A DNA stretch of 64,000 nt from Paramecium sonneborni (GCA_905182985.1 CAJJDN010000082.1:392878-456877); one strand, 5' to 3'; counted from the stretch's first letter, positions 50,008 to 62,589 are shown. Notes: a model not told the origin generated them from the letters alone. Numbers and translations: made by a program.

Positions 50008-51253
50008 ATGCAAGAAAATAACATTTAGAACATCGAAAATCATAACATTAGTGTAGTCAAAGTATTATGTCATAATATTTAGTTTTCAAATGATGAATAA
50101 TCTTCATAAAGTTAACCAAGAGCAGAAAAATCTTTAAATAATCAACAAGAACAGGAAAATTCAATGTTTTTAATATAAAATCATGAAGTTGTTGAAAAAT
50201 TTTCAGAGTAAGAAATAGAAATAATACAATTTGCAGATAATAGAGAAATAATTTTTGGGAATAATTAAGCAGAAGGTGAGAATGAATTTTAAAAATAAAA
50301 AAAAGAATAAATTATTGTATAAAATATAGTAGTTCCAGAATAATATAATAATCTATATTAAAATGATAGAAATATTGCTATAATTTAGGAACCAATTTAG
50401 TAAAACTATGCTTAAGATCAATACATAAATTAATAGCCTATTATTATTACTCATCAATAAGCAATGATTCCAAATTAATAATAAAATACTCCAATATAGC
50501 CAACTGATAAATATTAAAGTTATTAGAATTAATAAATAGAGAATGAAGAATATGATAAAAAAAAAAAGAAAAAAATAGATTAGAAAAATAGTGATTAGCA
50601 TTATAAAAATAATGTTGTTATTGTACCAGTAAACTAAAATGATGCTGCAGATAATGCTATTGTTAATTTAGGCTCTAATTTATCTGTTTATTGTTGTCTA
50701 GGTCTACTAAATAGATCTGATAATTGTTGTTAGTGGATTTGTGATTTATTGGTTTTTTGTCTAAGTTTTCCTATAATTATGCTTAAGAAACTAATAATTT
50801 TGATTTGGGATGGATGTTTGGAAGTATTATGTTCAAAATGGTGTCCAAATTGTCATGAATCATGTAAAACATGCTGTGGACTTTCATTTTTCAATTGCGG
50901 TAAAATTAATTGATATATATTAAGTTAGATGTTATAATAGTTTGAAAAGGAATTCAAATACTATTTGCACATAATTATGTTGTTGTGTAAACTGTACAGT
51001 TTTTAGTAAAGAAGTATTATAATGTTGGGATTCTTGTAGTTAGTTTTGTTTATAAATCTGTTCTGCTTTTGGAGGATGTCTATTAGTTTGCTGTGAATTT
51101 ATATTAAATAATTTGGGTGATTGTTTTTATTAAATTTGCACTTTTTGTTGTGATTTTTTAGGGAATAGTTGTGAAATAATATGCTAAGTATCTGAAGTTG
51201 TATGTAATAACTTAGCTGAAATCTTAGGATTCTGTTTATTATGCTGTAAATGA
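50008..51253 (+). CDS. Gln-rich/Cys-rich hypothetical protein
   Basis: 406 residues with one 25-nt intron (50900-50924) ending AAG; splicing joins SFFNC to VRCYNS and opens a further 100 residues. The first ~200 residues are Gln/Asn/Glu-rich and disordered, ending in a basic KKKKKKID patch. The last ~200 residues contain over 35 Cys arranged in doublets among hydrophobic residues (YCCLGLLN, NCCQWICDLLVFCL, KTCCGLSFFNC, QLCCCVNC, LVCCEF, CLLCCK). This could be a palmitoylated, membrane-embedded or metal-binding tail. Family not recognised. Confidence 0.72.
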
Positions 51254-51464
51254 TTTTTATAGGGAAAATTAGAAGGAAATGATATATATATATATAGTTA
51301 TGTTTACTTTAATTAAATTAAAATTATTAGATAATATATCTTTAGATTTAATTTATATTTTCTACTTTTATTAATTTGATTGTAAATAGTAATTAAAGAA
51401 AAAAGAAGAAGCATTAAATGAATAATTTTATATATTATTAATATCTGTTAATTTAGTTAATAAA

Positions 51465-52889
51465 ATGTTAGATGAAATTCCTGGAATAAATAGAGAGAGA
51501 ATTAAGTAATTTGCAATTAGTTATGCTCTCTATATTATGGTTCATTGTTGTAGATCAACTTGGAGTTATGCGTCAGGATTGATAATAGAAGGAAATAAGA
51601 TTGAAGGATTTACTCCATAATTTTTAGGATATGTCAATTTTACATTTTTATTATCAATGGGTGTATCATACTTTTTGTATATTATTTTTTAATGAGGCTT
51701 GGATAGTTAGGTGATAAGATAAATCCAAAATTATTTGTAATTCTTGGCACATATCCATTAAGTGCATTATTTATTATCCTAGCCCTAATATTTGAATTTA
51801 CAACATCCCCAAAAGAATTATATTTAGTATTATTACTGTTAGCTGGAATGTTTTCTTCAACTGCTTGGCCAGGCTTATTATGTATATTTATCTTTTTATT
51901 ATTTTTAAGCAATAATGAATGCATGGATGCCAAAAGAATAAAAAGTGATTATTCTTGGTATATTTGCTTCTTGCATTAATGTAGGCAATATAGCAGGTTT
52001 TATTAATTCTGGGATTACTATAGAAATATTAGATCTGAGCATTTTAACCCCCATTTATATAAGTGGAGGATTGCTATTTATTATGACTATTATATTTCAT
52101 AGATTTATCAAGCCAAAACCAACTATAACATCTGAACATGTAATTTAGGATACATCATAACAACCTTATGTGAGTAAAGAAGTTGTAGGAGTAAAGAAAT
52201 TGAAGATATGGAAAGCTTGGCTTTTACCAGGAGTAGCTGTATATGCTTTAGCTTTTGGATGTATTAAAGCTACTTCTATGATTATGGGTTTATGGTTACC
52301 AGCTTATTTAGATTATCTTCATGTAGGATTTGTTGCTTTAATTAATATTATGCTTGATTTAGGTGCTGGATTTGGAGGTGTAATAGTATGGTATCATAAA
52401 ATTCATTTATCTATTAGTTATTTAGGAGTTAAATACTAAAAAAGAGCAACAATAATTGTACCATTATTATGGTTAGGAACCATATTAATGGTGGCTATTA
52501 ATTTCTTAAAAGATTATGATAATCCATATGGAGGATACATGGCTCTTAATTTTGGAGTCGGTTTATTTATTGGAGGATGTTACAATAATGTAGCTGCTGC
52601 TATTGCTGTTGAACTTAGTAACAATAAAGCTTTAAAAAGTATATATATAGATTAAATTAATTTAGAGTATAAACATGCAACTGCCACTGTCACCTCATTA
52701 ATTATGGGATATGGAACTCTCTTTGGAGCTTTAAATTAAATAGTTGTACCATACGTTAAAGATTACCTCTTTCTTTATTGCGGTATTCTAGCTGTTGTTG
52801 GAGGATTACTATTAATTGTTGTCATCTTAACTGAATGGAAAGTTAGTGATGAACCAGATAAATTAAATAAAGAAATAGAAATGCATTGA
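51465..52889 (+). CDS. Major facilitator transporter, SLC37-like
   Basis: 449 residues, 12 hydrophobic segments. Introns: 20 nt at 51677-51696 ending GAG, 28 nt at 51882-51909 ending AAG, and a probable in-frame 27-nt intron near 52390. Splicing gives SYFLLGQLGDKINPK (TM2-TM3 loop of organophosphate antiporter type), GLLSIMNAWMPKEQ, and GYLGVKYQKRAT-like loop after TM8. The N-terminal INRERIKQFAISYALYIMVHCCRSTWS matches SLC37/GlpT-like sugar-phosphate transporters. Substrate probably a sugar phosphate or phosphorylated glycerol (family inference). Confidence 0.83.
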
Positions 52890-52914
52890 TTACTCTATGT
52901 TAATTATTTATATA

Positions 52915-53554
52915 TCATAATTATTATCCTTAATTGTTTACCAATTTTAATTTTCTATAATAACATACACCAATTATTAAATAAGGTAGTATGAACACAA
53001 ACGCATAATACATTCTTTAAGCCTCACACTAATATTAAACTACTTATAGCATTGTAAATGTTATATAAGTAAATAAGAATTCTGTGATTAATTTACAACT
53101 TAAAAGTGTCATTCTTGTTGTTCTATAAATCTCTTAAGCATTATATACTGTTAAACCAACTCTAATTAATATACAAATTTACCACAATCATAATTGAATC
53201 TATGAGGAACAAATTATAAGATAGTTAAGATAATATATGATATAGTCATTACTGCTGGTAGTGCATAAAGAATATTTTTATCCGCATATCTAACTGCATT
53301 TCCATAATAATCAAATTCTGTCGGAACTTTTTCATTCAAATACACAAACTCATATTATTATAAATCGATACAGACTAATGAAAAAAAGCCCAACATAAAA
53401 TTAAAACCAGCAGAGCAAATATTTCTCCAACTATTTCAACTTTTTTAAATCTAGGCAAATTTTTTAAAGAATGTTAGATTAATTCGTCCTCTTTTTAAAC
53501 TACGATATCGTTAACATGTATTGTAGGCTAATGAATGTAAGAGGGACTTATCAT
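52915..53554 (-). CDS. DUF1648-like membrane protein
   Basis: 197 residues with two 23-nt introns (53349-53371 and 53160-53182), both ending GAG. Splicing gives a coherent four-segment protein: TM1 IFALLVLILCWAFFHQ, then a loop LNEKVPTEFDYYGNAVRYADKN, then LYALPAVMTISYIILTILQFVP and two later helices ending YLIIGVCYYRKLK. The VPTxFDxxG...K...LP pattern is that of DUF1648 proteins known mainly from bacteria, such as SdpI-type proteins. Stop is 25 bp from the SLC37-like stop (convergent). Confidence 0.68.
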
Positions 53555-54928
53555 ATTAATAATACTATAAATTTATTATATAATCAAAAAATTAACTTCA
53601 TTGATTTTATTTATAATCCTTTTTAACAATGCAATCTCAAAAATTGTTTTAATAAAATAAATAAATTTGCATTTCTAGAATTTTATTTAACTTTTTATTT
53701 TTTAAATTTAATTAGTAAATTTTTACAATATATAACAATCTCATCTAGTTAGCTTCATAAATCTATGAAAATTTTGTTTATATCATTTTATTCTTAGCAT
53801 AAATTTTATTAATAATTAAATGAAAATATATCAAAAAGTAAATAAATAAATTCAAAAAATTTACTCTTTATAAAGTAAATTTTAAGAAATTTAGATAAAA
53901 ATATTACATTTATTCTGCTTCTCATAGTTAATAATCAAATCTTATAAATTTTTGAATGGTCTTTTCTATTATTAACATATGAGAAATTACTTATTTAATT
54001 GACTTAATATTATAACAATATTTTTTTGATAGATATTAAATATTTGATTAAAAATTGATATTTAAATATCATTCATTTAAAGTTTTGGTACCTATTTACT
54101 CTTTATTACCAATTCTTCAAATTTTTGATTGATTAATAATAATTTGAAATTTTCGATTATTTTTTTTCATTTAATAGAAAAATTTAGAAGGAATGAGAAG
54201 GAATGAGAAGGAATAAACAAAATGCTCTAAAAGTCTAATTATAAAAAGTACTATTAAATTTAAAACAGTAAATTTTATTATTTTCCTAATTTTCTTAAAG
54301 TTTGTAATTACAATTTGTAAGAATAAAAATTTTTTTCACTTATGTCAATTTTAAAATATTAATTGATCCAGTTCCAAAGACAAAATTTAAAATGTAAGGT
54401 GAAATTCATAAAATTGTTAATATTGTCCTGATATCGACACTTCCCTCATTTTACAATTTCATAAAGTTCTATAAAAATATTTTATGATAATCTGCCTTTA
54501 AAACGGAGCAAAAAAGGAATTTTTTATTTAAGATTAATGTTCTTATAATAAAAGTTATTAAACAAATCGAAGAGAGTTTTGATATTTATTGAATATTTAT
54601 TATATTAATTCCTTCTTTAAAACTGTAGAAAGGGAATTATTTTTATTAAGAATGCAATAAAAACAAAATTACTTTTGCAAAATTTTATAATATTTTTTAA
54701 GCTTTAGCATATATTAAAAAAATGTGCTTCTACAAATTAAATAATTATTTGTTTTATGCTGATTAAAATTTGATAATTAAACTTCTTTACTGTGTAAAAA
54801 AACCAAGTCTAGTTAAGTTGTTGTGATAATTATTTAAATTTGAGGTTAAGAAAAATCTATGTTAAGATTCTTAAAAAATTTATTTGTTTATATATAATTT
54901 GATTAAATAAAAACTTAACTATCTAAGA
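53555..54928. other. 1.4-kb AT-rich gap
   Basis: Very A/T-rich, no supportable gene. Minus-strand frames stay open for up to about 190 codons at 54420-54960 because TGA is the only stop, but composition looks random. A 10-bp minisatellite lies at 54186-54214. Confidence 0.5.
54186..54214. repeat. 10-bp minisatellite, three units
   Basis: AGAAGGAATG repeated 2.9 times in intergenic sequence. Confidence 0.85.
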
Positions 54929-56364
54929 TCATTACAATAAATTTCTTTTTCTGCTGGATAGCTAGTTTGAATACTTTTATTTAATATTTATCAAATGAAT
55001 AACTTTCTGATTCCAACCTCTATCAAAGAGATTGTATTTAGGTTTCTTAAATCCAATAAAAGCACTACATCTTTATATTTTGTATCATTCCCAATAAATT
55101 CATTTATTCACCAAAATAATTATAGAATGGCAATGCTAATAGTGAAATCACTTCTTATCCTTTATGTTTAATACTAAATTTGTTATAAGATAATATTCTA
55201 CTGTCATCTACTCCGCATAAACTCAAAGACATCTAGAAGTTTAGATTGTTGTAACACTTTTATTTTCTAATTTCCAGTAATTCTACATAATTTTTTCCCC
55301 ATAATTTCGAACATTATCTCCAATTTCATTGACATTTTTCTATAGATTTACAATTAAAGTTTAAAGACTTTTTATCAATATACTAATCTAATTTCTTATA
55401 ATTAATATCTATTTCTTTATTCAAAATTTTTTTTTAATCTTTGAAAACCTTTCTTCTTAGAGTAAAAATGAATTAATATATAAAAGAAAAGTTTTTTTAA
55501 AGAACTCGTTAGAACTAATCTATAATTTTAATAATATTTCTGTTAAAATGGATATTGACTATAAAATCTTTTAACTCAGGTGTAGAAGATGTTTCTAATA
55601 GAAAATTTTTGTTAAAATTAACTCCTTGAACAAAGAGAAGAAAAACTTCCAAATATACCCTTTTTTGATTCTAATTTATCTACAAAGGTCTCCCTACTGA
55701 ATTATGAAGTTAAGTTTGTTTTATTAATTTTGATTTCTGCTATCTTCAATATTTTTAGCAATAGATTCTTACAATAATTAAATCATAACTTTGAAAAAAG
55801 GGATTTTTTTTCTTTATTAGTTATTTATAAAGACTGTTTAAATTAACTTATTAATTAAATAAAAAATTTTTCAAATCTTGTAGTAATGATTTAAGATGAA
55901 ATAACAATTTCTGATTGGTAAACTCTTTGCTGATTTATATTTTTATTCAATATCTTGAAAGCTATTAGCTGATATTTTCTCAATAATCTATTAAATTCAT
56001 CTTCATTCAAAATTTGGATTTGATATATAATAAGCAACAAAATATTTAACAATATCAATCCCTTAAATAGTTTATTTTATTGGTTTACCTATTAAGTTTC
56101 TTACAAAAAAAAAAGTTATTTTCATCAAAAAAGATTTTGATATAATTCAAGTAATTTACCTTTAAATATAATATTCCTTATATTATTTGATGAATTTCTG
56201 GAAGTCTCAAGTTTATAGTCTGTGAACAATATATATGCTAAATATGTTAAACAATTTAAAAATTTGGATATAGTGTATGGTCTTTAACATTTTTCAAATA
56301 GATTGTCATTGAATCATAGTCTAACAATTAATAAATTAAAAAAAAAATAAAAATCATATAAATA
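54891..56364. repeat. Exact 1474-bp direct copy of 56366-57839, separated by one N
   Basis: Offset 1475 is constant across the copy; the N is at 56365. The left copy ends and the right copy begins at the N, as expected for unmerged contig ends. Confidence 0.95.
54929..56125 (-). CDS. Hypothetical protein with N-terminal membrane segment
   Basis: Multi-exon model of uncertain joints, about 370 residues. It starts MKITFFFVRNLIG, and after a 27-nt intron ending AAG continues LILLNILLLIIYQIQILNE, a membrane anchor or signal. Lys/Asn/Gln-rich helical exons follow (RLLRKYQLIAFKILNKNINQ; NFLLETSSTPELKDFIVNIH; RRKVFKDQKKILNKEIDINY; VNEIGDNVRNYGEKIMQNYW). It ends near FDRGWNQKVIHLINIKQKYS at TGA complement 54929-54931. 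Some frame changes could not be matched to introns, so decay is possible. No family. Confidence 0.4.
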
Positions 56365-56365
56365 N

Positions 56366-57839
56366 TATATAATTTGATTAAATAAAAACTTAACTATCTA
56401 AGATCATTACAATAAATTTCTTTTTCTGCTGGATAGCTAGTTTGAATACTTTTATTTAATATTTATCAAATGAATAACTTTCTGATTCCAACCTCTATCA
56501 AAGAGATTGTATTTAGGTTTCTTAAATCCAATAAAAGCACTACATCTTTATATTTTGTATCATTCCCAATAAATTCATTTATTCACCAAAATAATTATAG
56601 AATGGCAATGCTAATAGTGAAATCACTTCTTATCCTTTATGTTTAATACTAAATTTGTTATAAGATAATATTCTACTGTCATCTACTCCGCATAAACTCA
56701 AAGACATCTAGAAGTTTAGATTGTTGTAACACTTTTATTTTCTAATTTCCAGTAATTCTACATAATTTTTTCCCCATAATTTCGAACATTATCTCCAATT
56801 TCATTGACATTTTTCTATAGATTTACAATTAAAGTTTAAAGACTTTTTATCAATATACTAATCTAATTTCTTATAATTAATATCTATTTCTTTATTCAAA
56901 ATTTTTTTTTAATCTTTGAAAACCTTTCTTCTTAGAGTAAAAATGAATTAATATATAAAAGAAAAGTTTTTTTAAAGAACTCGTTAGAACTAATCTATAA
57001 TTTTAATAATATTTCTGTTAAAATGGATATTGACTATAAAATCTTTTAACTCAGGTGTAGAAGATGTTTCTAATAGAAAATTTTTGTTAAAATTAACTCC
57101 TTGAACAAAGAGAAGAAAAACTTCCAAATATACCCTTTTTTGATTCTAATTTATCTACAAAGGTCTCCCTACTGAATTATGAAGTTAAGTTTGTTTTATT
57201 AATTTTGATTTCTGCTATCTTCAATATTTTTAGCAATAGATTCTTACAATAATTAAATCATAACTTTGAAAAAAGGGATTTTTTTTCTTTATTAGTTATT
57301 TATAAAGACTGTTTAAATTAACTTATTAATTAAATAAAAAATTTTTCAAATCTTGTAGTAATGATTTAAGATGAAATAACAATTTCTGATTGGTAAACTC
57401 TTTGCTGATTTATATTTTTATTCAATATCTTGAAAGCTATTAGCTGATATTTTCTCAATAATCTATTAAATTCATCTTCATTCAAAATTTGGATTTGATA
57501 TATAATAAGCAACAAAATATTTAACAATATCAATCCCTTAAATAGTTTATTTTATTGGTTTACCTATTAAGTTTCTTACAAAAAAAAAAGTTATTTTCAT
57601 CAAAAAAGATTTTGATATAATTCAAGTAATTTACCTTTAAATATAATATTCCTTATATTATTTGATGAATTTCTGGAAGTCTCAAGTTTATAGTCTGTGA
57701 ACAATATATATGCTAAATATGTTAAACAATTTAAAAATTTGGATATAGTGTATGGTCTTTAACATTTTTCAAATAGATTGTCATTGAATCATAGTCTAAC
57801 AATTAATAAATTAAAAAAAAAATAAAAATCATATAAATA
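56366..57839. repeat. Right copy of the 1474-bp contig overlap
   Basis: Partner of 54891-56364. Confidence 0.95.
56404..57600 (-). CDS. Second, identical copy of the hypothetical membrane-anchored gene
   Basis: Base-for-base the same as 54929-56125 and lying inside the duplicated contig end. It should be counted as the same gene. Confidence 0.4.
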
Positions 57840-57918
57840 TAACAATCATATACAAATAAAAGAGTTTTCATAAATAGTTTTTTTCTATTTAGCATTTTAG
57901 AATTTTATAAGAATTCAA

Positions 57919-58167
57919 ATGCTCTTAGAATTGTATAAAATATTTGAAGAAAAAGATTGATAACATTTTTATCCTAATTCTAATAGTTAAGAAAAGAAAT
58001 AATGAGTTGCCTTTTAGGATTTTGCAAATAAATTTACAATGGCTAAATATATGGGATTGCCTTATTTAATTAATTATTCAATTTAGAAATGGGGACTTGT
58101 GAATAGAAATGGCATACATCAAATTGAGTATTAGAACAAAAAAAAAGAATATAAAAGGATTTTATGA
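57919..58167 (+). pseudogene. Possible gene remnant with two in-frame TGA codons
   Basis: 82 codons read MLLELYKIFEEKD, TGA, QHFYPNSNSQEKKQ, TGA, VAFQDFANKFTMAKYMGLPY..., stop 58165-58167. Residue make-up and G+C are coding-like, and each TGA is one transition away from the Gln codon TAA. But two TGAs in 82 codons is also near chance. Could be a decayed gene or noise. Confidence 0.25.
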
Positions 58168-58197
58168 TGGTTAAAATTTAATAATCATGTTTTCGAA

Positions 58198-58753
58198 TCA
58201 TAAGGCTTTTTAAGAATGCAAAAAAAGATTTTAGTACGATTTATTTCCCCTTCTTATCAAATAAGGATTTTAATTATTTAGTCTAGAAGAATAATTGAAT
58301 TTAATATCTGGTAAGTTTAAACAAGATTAAATAAGGTTTGATTTTTTTTAAGAGTATTTTGGGGATGAAACCAAATCTTAAAATTCAGCAAAACTTTTAT
58401 TTGGAATGAAATTAGGTTTTTTATTGGTGGAGATTGGTATCTTCCCAAAACTTAAATCTCTTAAAGAAGTTGTTTTTTCATTAACATAATTTGCAATAGT
58501 TTAAAAAGGCCTTTAGGTTTATTGTGAAAGACTTAATATGACTTTAGGCCTATCTATATTTTTTTATTTTCTATTTGATTTTATCAATTTTCTCACTTAA
58601 TATTCTTATTGATTTTATTTATATTAGGAATTCTCCAGTAACTATTTTGATGATTATATATTATTATCTATTTCTATTATTTTCATTCCTTCTGGATTCA
58701 TTTGAGCCATTTAAGATTAATAAATTTCCTGTTATGAGGATTTCTCATTTTTG
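58198..58753 (-). CDS. 3' part of the 59427-60336 gene, artefactual copy
   Basis: Same sequence as the C-terminal part of the downstream minus-strand gene, cut at the N. Contig-overlap artefact. Confidence 0.5.
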
Positions 58754-58754
58754 N

Positions 58755-59982
58755 AATATCAATCCCTTAAATAGTTTATTTTATTGGTTTACCTATTAAG
58801 TTTCTTACAAAAAAAAAAGTTATTTTCATCAAAAAAGATTTTGATATAATTCAAGTAATTTACCTTTAAATATAATATTCCTTATATTATTTGATGAATT
58901 TCTGGAAGTCTCAAGTTTATAGTCTGTGAACAATATATATGCTAAATATGTTAAACAATTTAAAAATTTGGATATAGTGTATGGTCTTTAACATTTTTCA
59001 AATAGATTGTCATTGAATCATAGTCTAACAATTAATAAATTAAAAAAAAAATAAAAATCATATAAATATAACAATCATATACAAATAAAAGAGTTTTCAT
59101 AAATAGTTTTTTTCTATTTAGCATTTTAGAATTTTATAAGAATTCAAATGCTCTTAGAATTGTATAAAATATTTGAAGAAAAAGATTGATAACATTTTTA
59201 TCCTAATTCTAATAGTTAAGAAAAGAAATAATGAGTTGCCTTTTAGGATTTTGCAAATAAATTTACAATGGCTAAATATATGGGATTGCCTTATTTAATT
59301 AATTATTCAATTTAGAAATGGGGACTTGTGAATAGAAATGGCATACATCAAATTGAGTATTAGAACAAAAAAAAAGAATATAAAAGGATTTTATGATGGT
59401 TAAAATTTAATAATCATGTTTTCGAATCATAAGGCTTTTTAAGAATGCAAAAAAAGATTTTAGTACGATTTATTTCCCCTTCTTATCAAATAAGGATTTT
59501 AATTATTTAGTCTAGAAGAATAATTGAATTTAATATCTGGTAAGTTTAAACAAGATTAAATAAGGTTTGATTTTTTTTAAGAGTATTTTGGGGATGAAAC
59601 CAAATCTTAAAATTCAGCAAAACTTTTATTTGGAATGAAATTAGGTTTTTTATTGGTGGAGATTGGTATCTTCCCAAAACTTAAATCTCTTAAAGAAGTT
59701 GTTTTTTCATTAACATAATTTGCAATAGTTTAAAAAGGCCTTTAGGTTTATTGTGAAAGACTTAATATGACTTTAGGCCTATCTATATTTTTTTATTTTC
59801 TATTTGATTTTATCAATTTTCTCACTTAATATTCTTATTGATTTTATTTATATTAGGAATTCTCCAGTAACTATTTTGATGATTATATATTATTATCTAT
59901 TTCTATTATTTTCATTCCTTCTGGATTCATTTGAGCCATTTAAGATTAATAAATTTCCTGTTATGAGGATTTCTCATTTTTG
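58755..59982. repeat. Right copy of the 1228-bp contig overlap
   Basis: Partner of 57526-58753. Confidence 0.95.
59148..59396 (+). pseudogene. Second copy of the possible remnant with two TGAs
   Basis: Identical to 57919-58167 within the overlap, so the TGAs are present in both assembled copies and are probably not random read errors. Confidence 0.25.
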
Positions 59983-60336
59983 TTAAAACATTTTAATACT
60001 GTCTAATGTTTCTTTAAAATACCAGACATCTTCTGTATAATTGTTTTACGTCTTTGTTTCGTCTATTGTTCAGCCTAAAGAATAGCTATTATTTATTCTT
60101 ATTACGCAATAGATGTCTTAGGATATTCACAATTGAAACGAATCTATAATCTATGTTATTCAAGTTACTTATTTTGAGGATAATTATTCAACTCCGCTTT
60201 TTCTTCTTAATAAATTATGGTTTTAAGGTATTAAATATTGTAATTCAAAACTTTTACTCAAACATTTGTTATTGTCATCACAAATTCTTAGGAAACTTTT
60301 TGAACAATCTTTTTTACCAATTAGTTATAGCTACAT
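59427..60336 (-). CDS. Hypothetical Ser/Gln/Lys-rich protein
   Basis: 294 residues with one 25-nt intron, open otherwise. It starts MQLQLIGKKDCSKSFLRICD; middle AQQEQIIAILQAEQQTKQRR (helical, Gln-rich); C-terminal half disordered with SLRDLSFGKIPISTNKKPNF and ends HSQKAL. No domain. The plus strand of the same region is also open and hydrophobic (positions 58575 and 59804 give identical Ile/Phe-rich ORFs), but that composition is expected from the antisense of Lys/Gln/Ser-rich coding sequence, so the minus strand is preferred. Confidence 0.6.
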
Positions 60337-60618
60337 TTCTTTTCTTTTAAGTAATATTTCTTTGAGTTAAGCTTTTTAATTTTCATTTGATTTTCTGATA
60401 TGTTACATTAAAACTTAGAAATTTATTAACAAAAAATACTATTTTAAGCAATAATATAAGAATTATTAAATGATTAATCTATAGTTTGTTTTCTTTTATG
60501 TTAATCAAATATATTTCTAATATATAATTATTGAATTTTGAAGATATCTTCAAAAATATAATTATTATTTTTGAAATCATTAATATATTCCTTAGTTTCT
60601 ATGAAATTGTATTAATAA
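60337..60618. other. Divergent intergenic region
   Basis: 282 bp, A/T-rich; no motif recognised. Confidence 0.5.
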
Positions 60619-61565
60619 ATGTAAATTTTTAATCTAATAAAAAATAATTATATTTTAAGCATAATCTATTGCCTAGGAGGATTAAGCTTTACATATAAAT
60701 TGATCAGAAATTAAATCAAACAAATTTAATAACTTTTAAGAAATAAGAAAGTCTATTACAAACCAACACCTTATAATGAAATCATTTAAACAAAAGAAAA
60801 TGAATCCGAATCCTTAATATTCCTTAAATAGCAAATAATTTTTGGAAAAGTCAAACAATTACGCTCAGATTTCTTACCTTAAACTAACATATTAGAAGAA
60901 AAATACCTATCTGTGAAAAAAAAAAATACTTGTACAAATGAACCATCCTTCTTTTTAACTGATTCTAAAAATCAATTATTGGAAATCAATTTACATTCAA
61001 ATATACATTTCAAAGATAATCTTTATTAACCAGTAGAATAGAGGGATGAGAAAATCTAGAATAAATTAAAAATACTTGGATATAATAAATTGTTTATTGC
61101 TAGTTTCTCAGAACAAAGAATTAAGGTATTATAATATTTTAGTAATAGTTTGGTACTCCAATGGTTATTATTGGAGATTTAATTTTTAATAAAAATACAT
61201 AATCGATTAGATGTTATAAACAATATTTTATGGGAGATTTGAAAACTTTTAAGTCATATTTACAATCATCAACTATCAGATAATCATGCTATTTGATTGT
61301 TAGTTTGCTTAGTTTTGCATATTTTTGTATTTACTTTTATAAAATTCATAAGAGAAATAGGTAATAATGCACTAAACTTACAAAAATTACTATTTCTAAA
61401 GGAAATGATTCATTATTATGTTAAGAATGTAAAAAATAATTGATTGATACATTTTTTTCTCCTTGTGGACATTTTAATCATTGCTATGATTGTGCTAAGC
61501 CATTTCAGAATTGTCCTAACTGTGATGAATACATTGAAGAGACAATAAAAACTTTTAAAAATTGA
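60619..61565 (+). CDS. MUL1/GIDE-like RING E3 ubiquitin ligase
   Basis: 307 residues with one 23-nt intron. TM1 near 10-30 (ILSIIYCLGGLSFTYKLI). A ~190-residue domain between membranes corresponds to the BAM/GIDE domain (KVYYKPTPYNEIIQ, QQIIFGKVKQLRSD, FFLTDSKNQLLEI). TM2 is CYLIVSLLSFAYFCIYFY. The C-terminal RING reads LCQECKKQLIDTFFSPCGHFNHCYDCAKPFQNCPNCDEYIEE in order, with C-x2-C, CGH, CxxC and CPxC ligands. In animals MUL1 sits in the mitochondrial outer membrane with the RING in the cytosol. Start ATG 60619 chosen because the frame upstream of TM1 has no other ATG. Confidence 0.85.
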
Positions 61566-62589
61566 TAAATTATTTTAGAAATAAGATTATGACATTTTTA
61601 TTTAAAAACTATTGAATATTTAGATAATATTATCCCATTTCATAACTTTCTCTAATTTTTTTATTTTTTTAAGTAAATTAAATTCTTAATTCTAAGAATC
61701 ACTTATATTTAAATCATAACTAATTTATTTAGACAGTTTATAAGTTGGTGCAAAATAAAATATTAATTTTGAAAGTTATAGAAATGCTGAAAATAGTGTG
61801 ACATATTATACAATTTTATAAATTCAACATATATATCAATTTTTAATAAGAACTTAAAATCTATCAGTACTTGATTTGCGAATTATTTTTCAAAACATTC
61901 TTTGGATACTTAATTTTTAAACTAAGATAAAATAATTAAGTTCTAAAAGGAATAATAAAATTAGAGAAAATAATCAAAGCAAAAATGCCCAATTAAATTT
62001 TTATTTAGATGTAATATAATATTTATTTAATTCTTTAGATAATATGTACAATGATGAAAGAAAGAATTATGAGATTAATCTTATTTTGGTCATAAAAAAA
62101 AAATTGAATAGAACTTTTTTTTTTATAGTTTATTGCAAAAGTTTGTAAGTCTAATTTTTATATAGCAAGTTTATATTTAATATTAATATGATATATTCAA
62201 AAAGTCTCTAACTTCTAGTTATAATTTGAAACAAAACAAATAGTATTTATCATTATGATACCTGTTCAAGTAATTTGTATCTAGCTGGAAGTTACCGCAA
62301 TATTTCCAATAATTATATTTAGGAATGAAATAATTAAAATATATCACTCTGAAGCATTAATAGGAAAAAACTAAGAAGAATTAACTTTGAGAATTCATAT
62401 AAAATATTACTTAAATTCTTACAACTAAATAATTTTCTAACTTAAGCAAATTTATGAATAACACAAATAGATAAAAATGTTTAAATACCAAAATAATTCT
62501 TAATACTTAATTAATAATAGAGTTGATAATAGAAACGGTTAGAAAATTAATATTATTGTATCTTCTATTCAACTTTTATAATTATCTCA
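61566..62589. other. 1-kb AT-rich gap
   Basis: No coding frame or RNA gene that I can support. Confidence 0.5.

Larger units (their letters stand above)
57526..58753. repeat. Exact 1228-bp direct copy of 58755-59982, separated by one N
   Basis: Constant offset of 1229; the N is at 58754. The left copy breaks inside the minus-strand gene that is complete at 59427-60336. Confidence 0.95.

Noticed and set aside
58575..59986. Pair of identical hydrophobic plus-strand ORFs (58575 and 59804)
   Set aside because: The minus strand carries a 294-residue Gln/Ser/Lys-rich gene with a proper intron; the ORFs are its shadow, and the pair exists only because the contig end is duplicated.
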